A stretch of 8,672 nt of DNA. It comes from Deltaproteobacteria bacterium. GTDB taxonomy: Bacteria > Desulfobacterota > DSM-4660 > Desulfatiglandales > B25-G16. The notes beneath the pieces are model-generated. The model was not told the origin of the DNA and searched no databases. It was given only the letters and a program-made list of their open reading frames with translations. Positions within the stretch are counted from its first letter, which is position 1, and the number at the start of each line of letters is the position of its first letter. A program made the position numbers and the translations under genes. Positions 7,154 through 8,672 of this stretch are shown here, one piece after another. Location of the stretch: assembly GCA_018400255.1 (NCBI GenBank), contig JAGYMO010000323.1:1-8672 (forward strand), written 5' to 3'.

Positions 7154-7540
7154 CTATATAAAACGCCTAACCTTTTCTAAAAGCAAATCCGCACTAATAG
7201 GTTTTTGCACATAATCATCAGAGTCTAAATATTCACCGTCCGTTTTAGGGTTAAATTTTAGCCCCGTCACCTCAGTAACAGCGGTTATTATAATAATTGG
7301 TACATCCTTATAGCGATCATCATGTTTTAAGTCATAACACATATTAAAGCCATCATCATACTTCTCCATCATCACATCTAAAAGTATCAGATCGGGCACC
7401 TCTTTTTCAATTTGCTCCATCCCGCTCTTAACATCCCCCGCCAAACTCACAGAATAATCAGCGGTTTTTAATATCTTCTCAATAGCTGCTGCATAATCAG
7501 GGTCATCATCAACAATGAGAATTCTTTTTTCCTGGGCCAT
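7154..7540 (-). CDS. Stand-alone divergent receiver (REC) protein
   Basis: Single-domain response regulator of 128 residues without output domain. Key residues are Asp11/Asp12/Asp13, phospho-acceptor Asp55, Thr86 and Lys113 (QKP). Like the receiver at 1557-1949 it reads DVMMEKY after the phospho-acceptor, lacks the usual Pro there, and has lengthened loops (Asp55-Thr86 is 31 residues, Thr86-Lys113 is 27, against 28 and 22 in the ordinary receivers of this window). The ATG at 7540 has GGAGG (7545-7549) four bases upstream. It sits between an ordinary receiver and the REC-kinase, 79 bp before the latter and 101 bp after the former. Likely jobs are phosphate carrier between the kinases or regulator by direct binding, both inferred. 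Confidence 0.93.
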   Translation of the reverse strand: MAQEKRILIVDDDPDYAAAIEKILKTADYSVSLAGDVKSGMEQIEKEVPDLILLDVMMEKYDDGFNMCYDLKHDDRYKDVPIIIITAVTEVTGLKFNPKTDGEYLDSDDYVQKPISADLLLEKVRRFI

Positions 7541-7641
7541 ATTTCCTCCACTTTTTACTGATTTATTGTAATATTCTTCTTAAATATAAAAGACTTACCT
7601 GAACAAAGAGACATATTTATAGGTAATATCAATACCAGATT
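7541..7641. other. 101-bp intergenic gap between two receiver genes
   Basis: An A/T-rich spacer. A loose inverted repeat TTACCT / AGGTAA with a loop of about 20 nt is present (about 7595-7626), but there is no U-tract and I see no promoter with both boxes in good shape. The genes on either side may be one transcript. Confidence 0.35.
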
Positions 7642-8001
7642 TTACCCTCCTCCAAGAACCTTTTGAATCATATTAATAAGCTCATCAGGTGTAAAGGGCT
7701 TATTTATAAAACCATCGGATCCCTTTTCGACGGCCTTTTTTATAGTATCCGCTGTGTCATACCCACTCATTACTATAACAGGTTTATTCGGCCATCTTTT
7801 CTTAATCTCTTCCATAAGATAAAGGCCGTCATGCTCGGGCATCATAACATCTACAAGTAAAAGGTTAAAGCCATCATCTTCCATTGCAGCAATAGCCTTG
7901 TCCGCACTAGGGACAAGGCATACATCATAGCCTTCAGATACTAATACCTTCCTGCAACTGTCAAGGACAATATTTTCATCATCAACTACAAGTATTTTCA
8001 T
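7642..8001 (-). CDS. Stand-alone CheY-like receiver, partner of the upstream kinase
   Basis: Single-domain receiver of 119 residues with canonical geometry: Asp7/Asp8, phospho-acceptor Asp51 in VDVMMP, Ser79 as switch residue and Lys101 in NKPF. The protein ends just after the last receiver helix (KVLGGG), so there is no output domain. The ATG at 8001 lies one base after the TAA of the kinase upstream, with GGGGAGG (8011-8017) inside that gene's last codons, so the two are almost certainly co-translated and form a cognate pair. Its sequence around the lysine (KPFTPDE) resembles the receiver of the REC-kinase (KPFTPEE), suggesting these two receivers are related. Whether it passes phosphate onward or acts by binding is not visible. 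Confidence 0.94.
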   Translation of the reverse strand: MKILVVDDENIVLDSCRKVLVSEGYDVCLVPSADKAIAAMEDDGFNLLLVDVMMPEHDGLYLMEEIKKRWPNKPVIVMSGYDTADTIKKAVEKGSDGFINKPFTPDELINMIQKVLGGG

Positions 8002-8002
8002 C

Positions 8003-8672
8003 TTATTCGACCTCCCCTTCTATTGGCAACCATATAAAAAACCTGGTTCCCTTGCCGATTTCACTTTGCACCCGGATAGTACCTCCATGCCGTTGCACAA
8101 TGCCATATGAAACCGCGAGTCCAAGACCAGTGCCTTTTCCCACCTCTTTTGTGCTAAAAAAGGGCTCAAATAATTTGTCAAGGTCCTTCGGAGCAATCCC
8201 AGCACCCGTATCTGCAATCGTAATCTCTACACCCTTTTTAGCAGAATCACCCGCGGATAATCCCGTGGCAGTATACAAATTGATACTTCCGCCTGCACTT
8301 GAGGCATCAAGGGCATTTATAATCATATTTAACAACACACTCTGAATCTGGCTGCGGTCCAATGTAACTGGAGGTAAATTTTCCCCTTCATGAAAGTGTA
8401 TACTTACTCCTTTTAAAAGAGCCTGATTCTCCATCAACGAAATCGACGTTTTTATAAGTAGATTTACGTCCGTTGGTTCTCTTTCAAGTTTGGTTTGTCT
8501 CGAAAAATCAAGCAGTCCCTTAACTATCTTCCTGACCCTCTCTGTAGATTCAGCAATTGTTTGTAGATCCGAGCGAATGTCATCCCCTATATCCTTCCGC
8601 CTGAGAAGCATGTGAGTATATGTCAAAACACCGGTCAAGGGATTATTAATCTCATGGGCAACACCTGCAGCG
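8003..8672 (-). CDS. Sensor histidine kinase, N-terminus cut by right window edge
   Basis: The last 222 residues of a kinase whose frame enters through the right edge. The visible part begins in the HisKA domain at AAGVAHEINNP (phospho-acceptor His encoded at 8654-8656) and includes KGLLDFSRQ, the ATPase N box LLNMIINALDAS, G1 box DTGAGI, an F box FEPFFSTK and G2 box GKGTGLGL, ending in GEVE. A TTG at 8638 in this frame is not a start, since the codons before it still encode the conserved HEINNP motif. The sensor domain lies outside the window. It belongs to the same NtrB/ZraS-like class as the left-edge kinase. It is followed after one base by its likely partner receiver. Confidence 0.94.
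   Translation of the reverse strand, partial: AAGVAHEINNPLTGVLTYTHMLLRRKDIGDDIRSDLQTIAESTERVRKIVKGLLDFSRQTKLEREPTDVNLLIKTSISLMENQALLKGVSIHFHEGENLPPVTLDRSQIQSVLLNMIINALDASSAGGSINLYTATGLSAGDSAKKGVEITIADTGAGIAPKDLDKLFEPFFSTKEVGKGTGLGLAVSYGIVQRHGGTIRVQSEIGKGTRFFIWLPIEGEVE

Noticed and set aside
8636..8638. TTG at 8638 as start of the right-edge kinase
   Set aside because: Codons before it continue the conserved AAGVAHEINNP motif, so the gene simply enters through the window edge.

Overview
The window is about 40% GC, densely packed, and every gene I can support lies on the minus strand, so transcription runs from high to low coordinates. It shows a formate dehydrogenase module set inside a cluster of two-component signalling proteins. 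The catalytic subunit is a selenoprotein: an in-frame TGA at the active-site position is followed by a well-formed bacterial SECIS hairpin. The style points to an anaerobic bacterium with selenocysteine machinery and a formate-linked metabolism. Desulfobacterota or a neighbouring anaerobic phylum is a guess; nothing here fixes the taxonomy.

Layout in transcription order: a histidine kinase cut by the right edge (8003 to >8672); a stand-alone receiver (7642-8001); a divergent stand-alone receiver (7154-7540); a REC-histidine kinase starting with TTG (5941-7074); an FAD/NAD(P)-binding, 2Fe-2S electron-transfer subunit of the AsrB / hydrogenase-gamma type (5080-5940); the Sec-containing formate dehydrogenase (3047-5080); a 4Fe-4S subunit of the AsrA / hydrogenase-beta type (2043-3047); a second divergent receiver (1557-1949) with its own sigma70-like promoter; a 231-bp gap rich in palindromes; and a PAS-PAS-histidine kinase cut by the left edge (<1 to 1325).

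The three redox genes overlap as TAATG stop/start junctions, and the REC-kinase abuts the first of them (TAA directly followed by ATG), so kinase and enzyme are probably translationally coupled. The enzyme should be cytoplasmic: formate is oxidised at a Mo/W-bis-MGD-Sec centre, electrons pass through the FdhA cluster to the ferredoxin-like subunit and on to the flavoprotein, which would exchange them with NAD(P). The reverse direction, CO2 reduction, is also possible.

The unusual point is the setting. Six two-component proteins (three kinases, one of them REC-fused, and three single-domain receivers) surround one formate dehydrogenase, and none has a visible DNA-binding, cyclase or AAA+ output domain. 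This suggests a phosphorelay that senses or controls formate or redox state, with its output encoded elsewhere or acting by protein contact.
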